Shown here piece by piece: positions 1-5,365 of a stretch of DNA of 6,946 bases. The notes under the pieces are model-generated. The model was not told the origin of the DNA, ran no database searches, and was given only the letters and a program-made list of their open reading frames with translations. Positions within the stretch are counted from its first letter, which is position 1, and each line of letters begins with the position of its first letter. The DNA is taken from contig CAKQRI010000057.1 in the NCBI GenBank assembly GCA_934271365.1, forward strand, positions 1 through 6,946. The letters are read 5' to 3'. Both the position numbers and the translations under genes were made by a program. Source of the DNA: an uncultured Spirochaetales bacterium. GTDB lineage: Bacteria; Spirochaetota; Spirochaetia; Sphaerochaetales; Sphaerochaetaceae.

Positions 1-30
1 ATTATAGCATTCTATCATAACGATTTAAGC

Positions 31-74
31 AAAGAAAAAGAGCTGCTCCTTAAGTCTGACTTATGAAACAGCTC
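31..74 (-). terminator. Intrinsic terminator of the ymdB-lpt-rpoN-hpf operon
   Basis: Read on the minus strand, GAGCTG (74-69) pairs with CAGCTC (45-40). The stem continues inward through TTTC/GGAG with G-U wobbles, then an A-A mismatch, then TAAG/CTTA closing a five-base loop. A T-rich tract (TTTTTCTTT) follows at once at 39-31. It lies 18 bases past the hpf stop codon. The plus strand has no T-run after the hairpin, so it should act only on the leftward operon. Bases 1-30, beyond it, show nothing I can name. Confidence 0.88.
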
Positions 75-92
75 CATTCTCTGACATATGGA

Positions 93-389
93 TTATAGGC
101 CCATTGTCTTTTCTTTTTCCTTCTTTGCAGCACTCTGAATCTTGTCTGCAAGGCTCTCTATTCCTTCTAAGAGCTCGTAGGAATCTACAGATACAGCCTT
201 TTCCTTTTTCCAGGAGAAGTGGAGAATTGCATCTATATGGAATCCGATGCCCTTGCTTTCCTTCTTAGCTGTGATGTCTAGATCCTGAAGGTAGTCCTCA
301 GCAAAGCTCAGCTTCTTCAGCTTTTTGTCAAGGAATGCTCTTTCTTCTTCAGTTACACTGAAACCGATACCTCTGAAATTTACGTTCAT
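93..389 (-). CDS. hpf: Short-form ribosome hibernation promoting factor (HPF/YfiA family)
   Basis: This is a 98-residue protein of the HPF/RaiA family. Such proteins bind the 30S subunit across the mRNA/tRNA channel and silence ribosomes in stationary phase or starvation. The N-terminus (MNVNFRGIGFSVTEEERAFL), the central basic beta strands and the final amphipathic helix with a lysine-rich tail (AAKKEKEK, near residues 87-94) fit the beta-alpha-beta-beta-beta-alpha fold. The length matches the short form (about 95-110 residues), so it lacks the C-terminal dimerisation domain of long HPF. The start is secure: AGGAGG (401-396) lies six bases before the ATG. It is the last gene of the operon, 77 nt after rpoN, a neighbour pair also common in proteobacteria. 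The sequence is fairly divergent, so the family call is firmer than the choice between HPF and YfiA behaviour. Confidence 0.85.
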   Translation of the reverse strand: MNVNFRGIGFSVTEEERAFLDKKLKKLSFAEDYLQDLDITAKKESKGIGFHIDAILHFSWKKEKAVSVDSYELLEGIESLADKIQSAAKKEKEKTMGL

Positions 390-466
390 AGGCCACCTCC
401 TAATCTAAAGATAACCTATGGTGTGCAGAAAAGCGACAAGAGAAATGTGTAGATATTGTGTCTTTT

Positions 467-1834
467 CTATTTTGCCCGTTCAAAGGAAGATTCTATTTTG
501 AGTTCGCTTCTGTATTTGCCAACTGTTCTTCTAGCCACTTTTATTCCTTCATTAGCAAGAATGTCTGAGATCTTCTGGTCAGAAAGAGCCTTTCCGCTTG
601 TATTCTCTTCAATAATCTGCCGGATTCTTTCCTTTACAGCATTCTTGGACATTTCGCCATTAGATGATTCTACTGAAGAGGCAAAGAAAGATCTGATAGG
701 GTAGATGCCCCAGTCGGTATCTATATATTTTGCGTTTGCTATTCTTGATATAGTAGCTTCATGTACACCTACATCTTCTGCGACAGTCCTCATTGTAAGC
801 CCTTTTAGGAAAAGAGGTCCGTACATGAAGAAGTCCTTCTGCCTATCCATAAGCGAGGCTCCTGTCTTCTCAAGAGTGCTTGCTCTGATCTCTAGCTGAT
901 TGATCATGTCCTTTGATTCCTGAAGCTCCGTTTTAAGGTAGCGTTCAGCCTCCTTATCTTCTTTTCTTCTGCTTTTTTTCAGTTCTTCGGCCATTTCTTC
1001 ATATGATGGGTCTATTTCAACGATGGGGACAGCATCTCTCAGAAGCTTAAGCTTAAGAACGCAATTTTCTTTTTTTATAGAGAGCTCAGGTACAATGAAG
1101 CTCTCATAATCAGAAGAGTATTTCAATCCGGGAAATGGTGTGAGCGTCTTTAGCAGCTCATACATAGACTCCACATCTTCCTTATCTGTTTTCAGATCTC
1201 TTGCAATCTGGTCATAGCGGCCTGCTTTCAGATTGTCCATCTCATTGTATATGAGTTTTTCGAAGAGCTTTACCTCGTCATTCTTAGCGCCGGTTTCCTT
1301 AATCTGGAGAATCAAAGCCTCCCTCCAGTCCTTAGCTCCGACTCCGGTTGGTTCCAGTGATTGTACTGCCTTTATCGCTTCATTGAAGAATGGGCGCTCA
1401 TCTGGACTTAGAATCTCCTCTGGATTCTCTCCTGTGAATCCATTTCTGTCCAGCGCGGTTATTATGGTCTCTGCTGCAGAATAAATATTATCAGGTAGGC
1501 TCAGCATTCTGAGCTCTTTTGTCAGATGGTCATATAGAGTCTCCTTTTCAGATGAAAGCCTCTCTATATAGTTTGCATTATTATCTGACTCGTCTGAGTA
1601 CTGGCTATCTGAGTAAGATTCCCTTTTGTCTGTCAGCCCCTTGTATTCCTCTGCAATTCTGTTAAATGATTCACTTTTCTCTCTGACAATCAGAGTAGGG
1701 TTGCTTTCTGCTTTCTTTCTGATTTTCTCTTGAAGCTCATCTGCAGAGAGCATTAATGTATCCATTGTCTCAAGCATCTGTGGGGATAGCTTCATCTCCT
1801 GCTTCATAGAAGCGGTCATGGCAAGTTCAGGCAT
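467..1834 (-). CDS. rpoN: RNA polymerase sigma-54 factor RpoN
   Basis: Sigma-54 directs RNA polymerase to -24/-12 promoters and needs AAA+ enhancer-binding activators, none of which are in this window. From the preferred ATG it is 455 residues. Region I is at the N-terminus (KQEMKLSPQMLETMDTLML then ADELQEKI and ESNPTL). An acidic, serine-rich region II linker comes next, at about residues 50-100. The core-binding domain carries QSLEPTGVGAKDWREAL. The DNA-binding helix-turn-helix is AEDVGVHEATISRIANAKY. The RpoN box near residues 434-443 reads ARRTVGKYRS; the usual form is ARRTVAKYRE, so two positions differ mildly. The start is chosen at 1834 because AAGGAG sits seven bases upstream; an in-frame TTG at 1852 has no such support. 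The ATG overlaps the lptB stop by 8 nt, implying translational coupling. The gene appears intact. Confidence 0.96.
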   Translation of the reverse strand: MPELAMTASMKQEMKLSPQMLETMDTLMLSADELQEKIRKKAESNPTLIVREKSESFNRIAEEYKGLTDKRESYSDSQYSDESDNNANYIERLSSEKETLYDHLTKELRMLSLPDNIYSAAETIITALDRNGFTGENPEEILSPDERPFFNEAIKAVQSLEPTGVGAKDWREALILQIKETGAKNDEVKLFEKLIYNEMDNLKAGRYDQIARDLKTDKEDVESMYELLKTLTPFPGLKYSSDYESFIVPELSIKKENCVLKLKLLRDAVPIVEIDPSYEEMAEELKKSRRKEDKEAERYLKTELQESKDMINQLEIRASTLEKTGASLMDRQKDFFMYGPLFLKGLTMRTVAEDVGVHEATISRIANAKYIDTDWGIYPIRSFFASSVESSNGEMSKNAVKERIRQIIEENTSGKALSDQKISDILANEGIKVARRTVGKYRSELKIESSFERAK

Positions 1835-2570
1835 GGATGCTCTCCTTATCAAAGTCTCTGCCGAAGTATATTTCCCTAGCTTTCTCGTTGGAAAGAAGTT
1901 CCTCTCTTGTACCAGATACCAGAATCTCTCCTTCGCTTATGATATGGGCTTCAGTCGTAATCTCAAGAGTATCACGTACATTGTGGTCAGTCAGGAGTAT
2001 TCCGATTCCCGAATCTGCAAGACGTCTTACGATGTGCTTGATTTCATATACAGCTTTTGGATCTATTCCTGCGAAAGGCTCATCTAGAAGCAGGAATTTA
2101 GGAGAAGTTGCAAGAGCTCTTGCAATCTCTGTCCTTCGTCTTTCTCCGCCTGATAGAGTGTATCCATATTGCTTTCTGACTCTATCTATCCCAAAGTCTG
2201 ATAGCAGTTCTTCAAGCCTTCTTTTCCTATCTTCCTTTGAAAGGCCTTTCTGGGTTTCAAGCACAAGCTTTATATTGTCTTCAACTGAAAGCTTTCTGAA
2301 TATGGATGCTTCCTGTGGAAGATATGCAAGACCAAGCTTTGATCTTTCATGCATGGCAAGATCTGTAATCTCATCATCATTGATGAATATCCTTCCGCCA
2401 TTTGCCTTTATGAATCCGACAATCATATAAAAAGATGTTGTCTTTCCTGCTCCATTAGGGCCAAGCAGTCCCGTGATGTCTCCTGATCTCATTTCAAATG
2501 AGACATCTTTTACTACATGCTTCCTGCCATAGAATTTGGAAAGGTGCTGAACTTTCAGGATTTCATCCAT
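1827..2570 (-). CDS. lptB: LPS export ABC transporter ATPase LptB
   Basis: This is the cytoplasmic ATPase that drives the Lpt bridge, working as a dimer under the LptF/LptG permeases (not in this window). It is 247 residues, close to the family's usual 240. Visible motifs are Walker A GPNGAGKTT (37-45), a Q-loop with YLPQEASIFRKL (Q86), signature LSGGE (139-143), Walker B LLLDEP (160-165) with catalytic E164, D-loop GIDP, and switch H196 in LLTDHNV. The Q-loop stretch is nearly identical to E. coli LptB, which separates it from the related LivF/LivG ATPases. All catalytic residues are present. It starts 8 nt inside the lptA end (ATGGATGA overlap), with a modest AAGGGA-type ribosome binding site upstream. 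Confidence 0.96.
   Translation of the reverse strand: MDEILKVQHLSKFYGRKHVVKDVSFEMRSGDITGLLGPNGAGKTTSFYMIVGFIKANGGRIFINDDEITDLAMHERSKLGLAYLPQEASIFRKLSVEDNIKLVLETQKGLSKEDRKRRLEELLSDFGIDRVRKQYGYTLSGGERRRTEIARALATSPKFLLLDEPFAGIDPKAVYEIKHIVRRLADSGIGILLTDHNVRDTLEITTEAHIISEGEILVSGTREELLSNEKAREIYFGRDFDKESIHA
1842..1847 (-). promoter_or_regulatory. rpoN ribosome binding site inside the lptB 3' end
   Basis: AAGGAG on the minus strand lies seven bases before the ATG at 1834 and inside the last codons of lptB. It decides the rpoN start against the upstream in-frame TTG at 1852, whose codon lies 3 bases upstream of this motif. Confidence 0.75.
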
Positions 2571-3183
2571 TTATATTTCCCTTTATTCTGCCATCAAGAG
2601 ATATAGAGTCATTGCTGAGATCTACAGCAATGACCTCAGCCTGATACTGATCTCCTGCCCAGTTTACGGTAGCTCCTCCGCTGAATGACAGTTTCTGTGT
2701 ATCACGATTGAATATAACGCTTTCAGCTCTGCATCGCATAAGGCCTCTTCCGCTTGTCTTGAGTATTGAGACAAGCATTGAAAGCTCAAGCTTTTCATTT
2801 TTCATGTCGTAGCTCAGAGCACCGCCCATAGCATTAAGCTCTTCCTTCTTGTCTTCTAGCTCAAACCATGGAGATAAAAGAAGACGCTCATCTGTCCTGT
2901 CATACCATAAATGGGTCGTTGTGATCTCAAGACCACGCTCATCATCTTTGATCTCTGTTTTTCCCGTGCATTCAACATAGCGCCAGTCCTGGCCAGACAG
3001 CACAATCTCATCGCTTGTGATGGAAAGAGATCCTACCTGTACAGATGCACCGCTTGAGAGCTTGACTTCTTCATGTCCTTCCTTCAGTGATAGGGAGCTT
3101 TCTCCTCCTCTGAAAGAGATAGCTTCTGAGAATAGAAAAGAGGGTATGATCATCAGGATGACAGCTATTAGAAGTCTCTTCAT
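2563..3183 (-). CDS. lptA: Periplasmic LPS transport protein LptA (OstA-like)
   Basis: LptA polymerises into the periplasmic beta-jellyroll bridge that carries LPS or similar lipid from LptC to LptD. The protein has 206 residues, slightly longer than E. coli LptA (185). It starts with a signal peptide (MKRLLIAVILMIIPSFLFS), probably cut near residue 19-20. The rest is a run of short beta strands of OstA type: VQVGSLSITSDEIVLSG early, a strand pair around WRYVECTGKTEI, and a C-terminal block (about 163-203) with FSGGATVNWAGDQYQAEVI and ISLDGRIKG. No lipobox is present, so it should be soluble in the periplasm. Start: ATG overlapping the lptC stop by 4 nt (ATGA), with AAGGAG at 3199-3194. The assignment rests on the fold pattern and its place between lptC and lptB. 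Confidence 0.88.
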   Translation of the reverse strand: MKRLLIAVILMIIPSFLFSEAISFRGGESSLSLKEGHEEVKLSSGASVQVGSLSITSDEIVLSGQDWRYVECTGKTEIKDDERGLEITTTHLWYDRTDERLLLSPWFELEDKKEELNAMGGALSYDMKNEKLELSMLVSILKTSGRGLMRCRAESVIFNRDTQKLSFSGGATVNWAGDQYQAEVIAVDLSNDSISLDGRIKGNING

Positions 3184-3704
3184 ATTTCAAGCTCTCCTTT
3201 TTCTATTGATTTGAAAGAATACTTCTTTGTTTTCATATCTCCGCAGAAGTCTTTGCCGATAAAGCTTCCATCTCTAGATTTTACCACAACAGGGCCGGAT
3301 GCTGTTATCTCCTGATTTCTGCTATCTATGTATGCCTTCTCTGCAGAGATTTCAAATCCTTCATCAATTTCAGCTATCATGACATTGCCTTCAAGCTCTA
3401 TAGTCTCTGATTCTGTATTTACAAGGCCCTTATCTGCATGGCCGCTCAATCTTTCTTTTCCATCATCGCCTTTCTGCGAGAATGAGAAGCTGTCTAGCTC
3501 TGCTCTATGCTCACTTCCATAGAAGATAATCTTTCTGCCTTTCAGTATAATCGGATTGCTGTTTTCCTGGGCTAGCTGGTAAACCGCATTTTCTAGTATT
3601 ATATCAGGATGTTCAAGCTTATCAGCTCTCGGGGTTCCATCATCCTCATTGAAGATGCAGGAAACGAGCAGAAAAGGGATGAGTAGGCAAAGCAGTCTTT
3701 TCAC
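3180..3704 (-). CDS. lptC: LptC-family LPS export protein, predicted lipoprotein
   Basis: LptC normally sits on the periplasmic face of the inner membrane and passes lipid from LptB2FG to LptA. This protein has 174 residues and an LptC/OstA beta-strand region from about residue 35 onward, seen in repeats such as GRKIIFYGSEHRAELDSFSF, ETIELEGNVMIAEIDEGFEI and NQEITASGPVVVKSRDG. In place of the usual non-cleaved membrane helix, the N-terminus is a lipoprotein signal: KR, a hydrophobic stretch, then the lipobox LVSC (13-16), followed by an acidic segment IFNEDDG. It is therefore predicted to be lipidated at C16 and anchored by lipid. The start codon is GTG, sharing one base with the rseC stop (TAGTG). 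An AAGGA motif sits about 12 bases upstream, a rather long spacing. Confidence 0.87.
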   Translation of the reverse strand: MKRLLCLLIPFLLVSCIFNEDDGTPRADKLEHPDIILENAVYQLAQENSNPIILKGRKIIFYGSEHRAELDSFSFSQKGDDGKERLSGHADKGLVNTESETIELEGNVMIAEIDEGFEISAEKAYIDSRNQEITASGPVVVKSRDGSFIGKDFCGDMKTKKYSFKSIEKGELEI

Positions 3705-4114
3705 TATAGCGTATCATCCTTTTTCCTGATGAGAGTAGGCACATATTCACTGCCTTTATAGTGGAAGAATAAAGCTGCAATCAGGAATCCAATTGCTATT
3801 CCACCTATTCCTGCGAAAAGAAGCCATAAAGGATTTGCTGTGAATAATGAAGCCAGCAGATATCCTGGAATAAACATGATAAGAGGCAGTCCAAGTGAGA
3901 TGAGAACTGATGCTACAGTCTTTTTACCTGGAAGGTTTATCTCGATATCATCTCCGGCTTTAACATCTATTCTGCCTGGATTGAGAACTTCAAAGCTGGT
4001 TTCTTTATTCTGGCAGAAGAATGAGCCTTTGCATCCCTCACATGCTGTTTTATCGCATCCGACAATGATTTTTTCCTTATCGTCTGCATTTATCACCTTA
4101 ACATTCTGCTTCAT
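3704..4114 (-). CDS. rseC: RseC/MucC-like membrane protein (SoxR-reducing-system family)
   Basis: This is a 136-residue small membrane protein of the RseC/MucC family. E. coli RseC belongs to the Rsx electron-transfer system that keeps SoxR reduced and was also named in sigma-E control. It has a cysteine cluster C20-x4-C25-x2-C28-x5-C34, close to the family's C-x5-C-x2-C-x5-C. A short beta domain follows (to about residue 63, with GDDIEINLPGKK), then two membrane helices at about 67-91 and 95-117, and a basic cytoplasmic tail. The cysteines could bind an iron-sulfur cluster or metal, which is inference. It overlaps the ymdB-like gene by 17 nt. No rnf/rsx or rpoE/rseA gene is present here, so its job in this operon is unclear; operon position suggests an envelope or redox role. 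Confidence 0.85.
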   Translation of the reverse strand: MKQNVKVINADDKEKIIVGCDKTACEGCKGSFFCQNKETSFEVLNPGRIDVKAGDDIEINLPGKKTVASVLISLGLPLIMFIPGYLLASLFTANPLWLLFAGIGGIAIGFLIAALFFHYKGSEYVPTLIRKKDDTL

Positions 4115-4931
4115 TGCTCTTTGCCTCTGGCTTTGCTACTTTGACCTGCTCATTAATTCTTATAATCTCCTTAGCAAGTCCGCTTTCATCATCGATATCT
4201 ACGACAACACCCTGTATCCTTGCATCTTCCCATGCTTCTTTGCTTCTTTCCGGAATCTGTGTGAGGAATTTTCTGATTTCAACTTCAGGAGAAAGTCCTC
4301 CAACTGACATGAAAGAGCCGACTCTTCCATTATCAGTGATGAATGCAGTTCCATGGCTGCTGATACATGAGTCTGCCGTCATTACCTTTGCATGTGTGCC
4401 TATTACAGCAGATGCCCTTCCATCAAGAAAATGGAACATAGTTGCTTTCTCTGCTGTCGTTGCTGCATGAAAAATAACTATTATAGCTGGCTTGTTCTCT
4501 TCAGCTGAGACTTTCTTGATATAGCCATCTATAGATATGAATGCATTCTGAAGACTCTGCCTATTGAGCAGTGAGTTTCCCTGGAGGCTTATTATTAGAT
4601 AGCGCTTATCATTGATTGTTATGTTCTTAGTGCTTCTGCCAGGTGTCTGTGGAGGATAATTGAGTGGTCTTATAATGAAGCTAGCCTTTGATATGAATTC
4701 TACAAGATCTGGTTTATAAAAAAGCTTCTCTCCTCCTGTGAGCAGATCAATACCCATCTTCCCTAGCTGTATTGAATGGGCCTTTCCAAGTCCGAATCCA
4801 TTTGTAGTTCCTTCTGCATTTGCGATTGTATAATCGATGCCATATTTATCTTTTACTTCTCTGAGACCATTCTTCAGAGCTCCGATTCCAGCTCTTCCGA
4901 CAATTTCCCCGAGGATCAGTATCTTTGCCAT
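4098..4931 (-). CDS. ymdB: YmdB-family (TIGR00282) metallophosphoesterase homologue with altered active site
   Basis: YmdB-type proteins are binuclear-metal phosphodiesterases; Bacillus YmdB hydrolyses cyclic nucleotides and affects biofilm and motility choice. The 277-residue length and family landmarks are clear: GEIVG (8-12), NAEG (38-41), RPLNYPPQTPGR (88-99), FHAATTAEK (154-162), LDGRASAVIGTHAKVMTAD (169-187) and GTAFITDNGRVG (194-205). Several metal or catalytic positions differ from the consensus as I know it: GDVVG is GEIVG (D to E), NGEN is NAEG (N to G), GNH is GEK (67-69; N to E and H to K), HAE is HAA, and GTHTH is GTHAK (second H to K). E40, H155 and H180 are kept. Reduced or changed catalysis is therefore inferred. 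It is the first operon gene. No Shine-Dalgarno is seen before the ATG, but the N-terminus matches the family start. Confidence 0.88.
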   Translation of the reverse strand: MAKILILGEIVGRAGIGALKNGLREVKDKYGIDYTIANAEGTTNGFGLGKAHSIQLGKMGIDLLTGGEKLFYKPDLVEFISKASFIIRPLNYPPQTPGRSTKNITINDKRYLIISLQGNSLLNRQSLQNAFISIDGYIKKVSAEENKPAIIVIFHAATTAEKATMFHFLDGRASAVIGTHAKVMTADSCISSHGTAFITDNGRVGSFMSVGGLSPEVEIRKFLTQIPERSKEAWEDARIQGVVVDIDDESGLAKEIIRINEQVKVAKPEAKSNEAEC

Positions 4932-4937
4932 GATAAT

Positions 4938-4966
4938 AGATTAATTGAATTGCAGCTTGCTGGCAA
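4938..4966 (-). promoter_or_regulatory. Weak candidate promoter for the ymdB-lpt-rpoN-hpf operon
   Basis: On the minus strand TTGCCA (4966-4961) lies 17 bases before TAATCT (4943-4938). The -35 matches consensus at five of six bases. The -10 matches at three, namely the three most conserved. A start seven bases on would fall at about 4931, the A of the ymdB ATG, giving a leaderless message. A better-looking TATTAT at 4938-4933 sits too close to the ATG and lacks a spaced -35. This is the only gap upstream of the operon, so a promoter should be in or near it. Confidence 0.25.
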
Positions 4967-4973
4967 TCAACTG

Positions 4974-5002
4974 TTGACAGAGCTTTATCTAAAAGTTATA
5001 TT
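4974..5002 (+). promoter_or_regulatory. Sigma-70-type promoter of the tRNA-Leu gene
   Basis: A perfect TTGACA (4974-4979), a 17-base spacer and TATATT (4997-5002, five of six matches) predict transcription starting near 5009, about five bases before the mature tRNA. The bases between -10 and start are T-rich, not the G+C-rich discriminator typical of stringently repressed stable-RNA promoters. It points away from the leftward operon, so the 82-bp gap is divergent. Confidence 0.85.
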
Positions 5003-5013
5003 TTTTCTGTTAC

Positions 5014-5095
5014 GCCCAGGTGGTGGAATTGGTAGACACGCTAGTTTCAGGTACTAGTTCCGAGAGGATTGCAGATTCGAGTTCTGTTCTGGGCA
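5014..5095 (+). tRNA. tRNA-Leu (anticodon CAG)
   Basis: This is a full cloverleaf with a long variable arm, as expected for a leucine tRNA. The acceptor stem is 5014-5020 with 5088-5094 (seven pairs, the last G-U), with discriminator A at 5095. The D-arm region is the classic leucine form (GTGGAATTGGTAGACACG). The anticodon stem CTAGT/ACTAG (5041-5045, 5053-5057) encloses TTCAGGT, placing anticodon CAG at 5048-5050, which reads CUG. The variable arm 5058-5070 has TCC/GGA pairing. The T-arm is 5071-5087 with loop TTCGAGT. The 3' CCA is not encoded (TAG follows A5095), so it must be added by the CCA-adding enzyme. It is a single-gene unit with its own promoter and terminator. Confidence 0.97.
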
Positions 5096-5099
5096 TAGA

Positions 5100-5129
5100 G
5101 GCACTGTGTTTTTCGCAGTGCTTTTTTTT
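5100..5129 (+). terminator. Intrinsic terminator of tRNA-Leu
   Basis: GCACTG (5101-5106) pairs with CAGTGC (5116-5121). The stem extends by a T-G and a G-C pair to a TTTTT loop, and eight Ts follow at 5122-5129. It begins four bases after the tRNA 3' end. There is no T-run on the opposite strand, so it is one-directional. Confidence 0.93.
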
Positions 5130-5145
5130 GTCCAGTTTTCAAATT

Positions 5146-5174
5146 TTTTCATGTGATATTCCTTGGATTATAAT
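5146..5174 (+). promoter_or_regulatory. Candidate distal promoter upstream of the MATE gene
   Basis: TTTTCA (5146-5151), 17 bases, then a perfect TATAAT (5169-5174). Use of this site would start near 5181 and leave a leader of about 185 bases before the MATE ATG. The -35 match is only four of six and the area is A+T-rich, so a chance match is possible. Confidence 0.3.
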
Positions 5175-5252
5175 GGATTTTTATAACCGTATAACAACAA
5201 ATAATTGGAAAGAGTAAAAACGCACCATCTAGTACTTTATTAAGTTATAAAG

Positions 5253-5271
5253 CCATAAGCATCTGTTATGG
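5253..5271. promoter_or_regulatory. LysR-type operator-like palindrome
   Basis: CCATAA and TTATGG form perfect six-base arms around a seven-base spacer. Within it T5256 and A5268 give the T-N11-A pattern typical of LysR-family sites. Its centre (5262) is about 64 bases upstream of the start predicted from the 5291-5319 promoter, close to the -65 position where LysR regulators usually bind. A LysR-family gene lies directly after the MATE gene, so it is the natural candidate to bind here. Related CATAAC words recur at 5312 and 5326. Confidence 0.38.
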
Positions 5272-5290
5272 ATTCATCAATATTAATAAT

Positions 5291-5319
5291 TTGCCATTTG
5301 AAAGTCAGAGTCATAACAT
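5291..5319 (+). promoter_or_regulatory. Candidate proximal promoter of the MATE-lysR unit
   Basis: TTGCCA (5291-5296, five of six), 17 bases, then TAACAT (5314-5319, four of six). Transcription would start near 5326, leaving a leader of about 40 bases that contains the MATE ribosome binding site. A weak -10 fits a promoter that needs an activator, in line with the upstream LysR-like box, but this is inference. Confidence 0.38.
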
Positions 5320-5352
5320 AGCATGCATAACTAATTCAGATATTAATCTTTC

Positions 5353-5358
5353 AGAGGA
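5353..5358 (+). promoter_or_regulatory. Ribosome binding site of the MATE gene
   Basis: AGAGGA lies seven bases before the ATG at 5366. It decides the start against an in-frame TTG at 5291, which would add 25 polar residues unlike any MATE N-terminus and has no ribosome binding site. Confidence 0.78.
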
Positions 5359-5365
5359 AAATAAT

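Noticed and set aside
390..466. Separate promoter or sigma-54 site for hpf in the rpoN-hpf gap
   Set aside because: There is no GG-N10-GC pattern, and the best sigma-70 pair (TTGTCG with GGTTAT or TTATCT) fits poorly. Read-through from rpoN explains expression.
1835..1852. Six-residue extension of RpoN from a TTG at 1852
   Set aside because: AAGGAG is correctly placed for the ATG at 1834, and the extension adds nothing of region I.
1837..2430. A 197-codon open frame on the plus strand opposite lptB
   Set aside because: It lies fully antisense to a clear ABC ATPase, is rich in serine, leucine and arginine as expected from mirror reading, and has no recognisable domain. It is best explained as a shadow.
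3840..4307. Plus-strand open frame of 155 codons across the rseC/ymdB junction
   Set aside because: It runs antisense to two well-supported overlapping genes and shows no family signature or convincing ribosome binding site.
5020..5217. Short plus-strand open frame over the tRNA-Leu and its terminator
   Set aside because: It overlaps a structurally complete tRNA and a terminator hairpin and has no coding signal.
5014..5250. Integration site or mobile element at the tRNA-Leu gene
   Set aside because: I see no integrase, no repeated tRNA 3' end and no terminal repeats downstream within the window. The tRNA is followed only by its own terminator.
5291..5365. N-terminal extension of the MATE protein from a TTG codon
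   Set aside because: There is no ribosome binding site before the TTG, and the added residues are polar and unlike the family. The ATG at 5366 has AGAGGA at ideal spacing.
5130..5365. Sigma-54 promoter upstream of the MATE gene
   Set aside because: The nearest GG...GC arrangement (5207-5223) has a 13-base gap, not the required 10.
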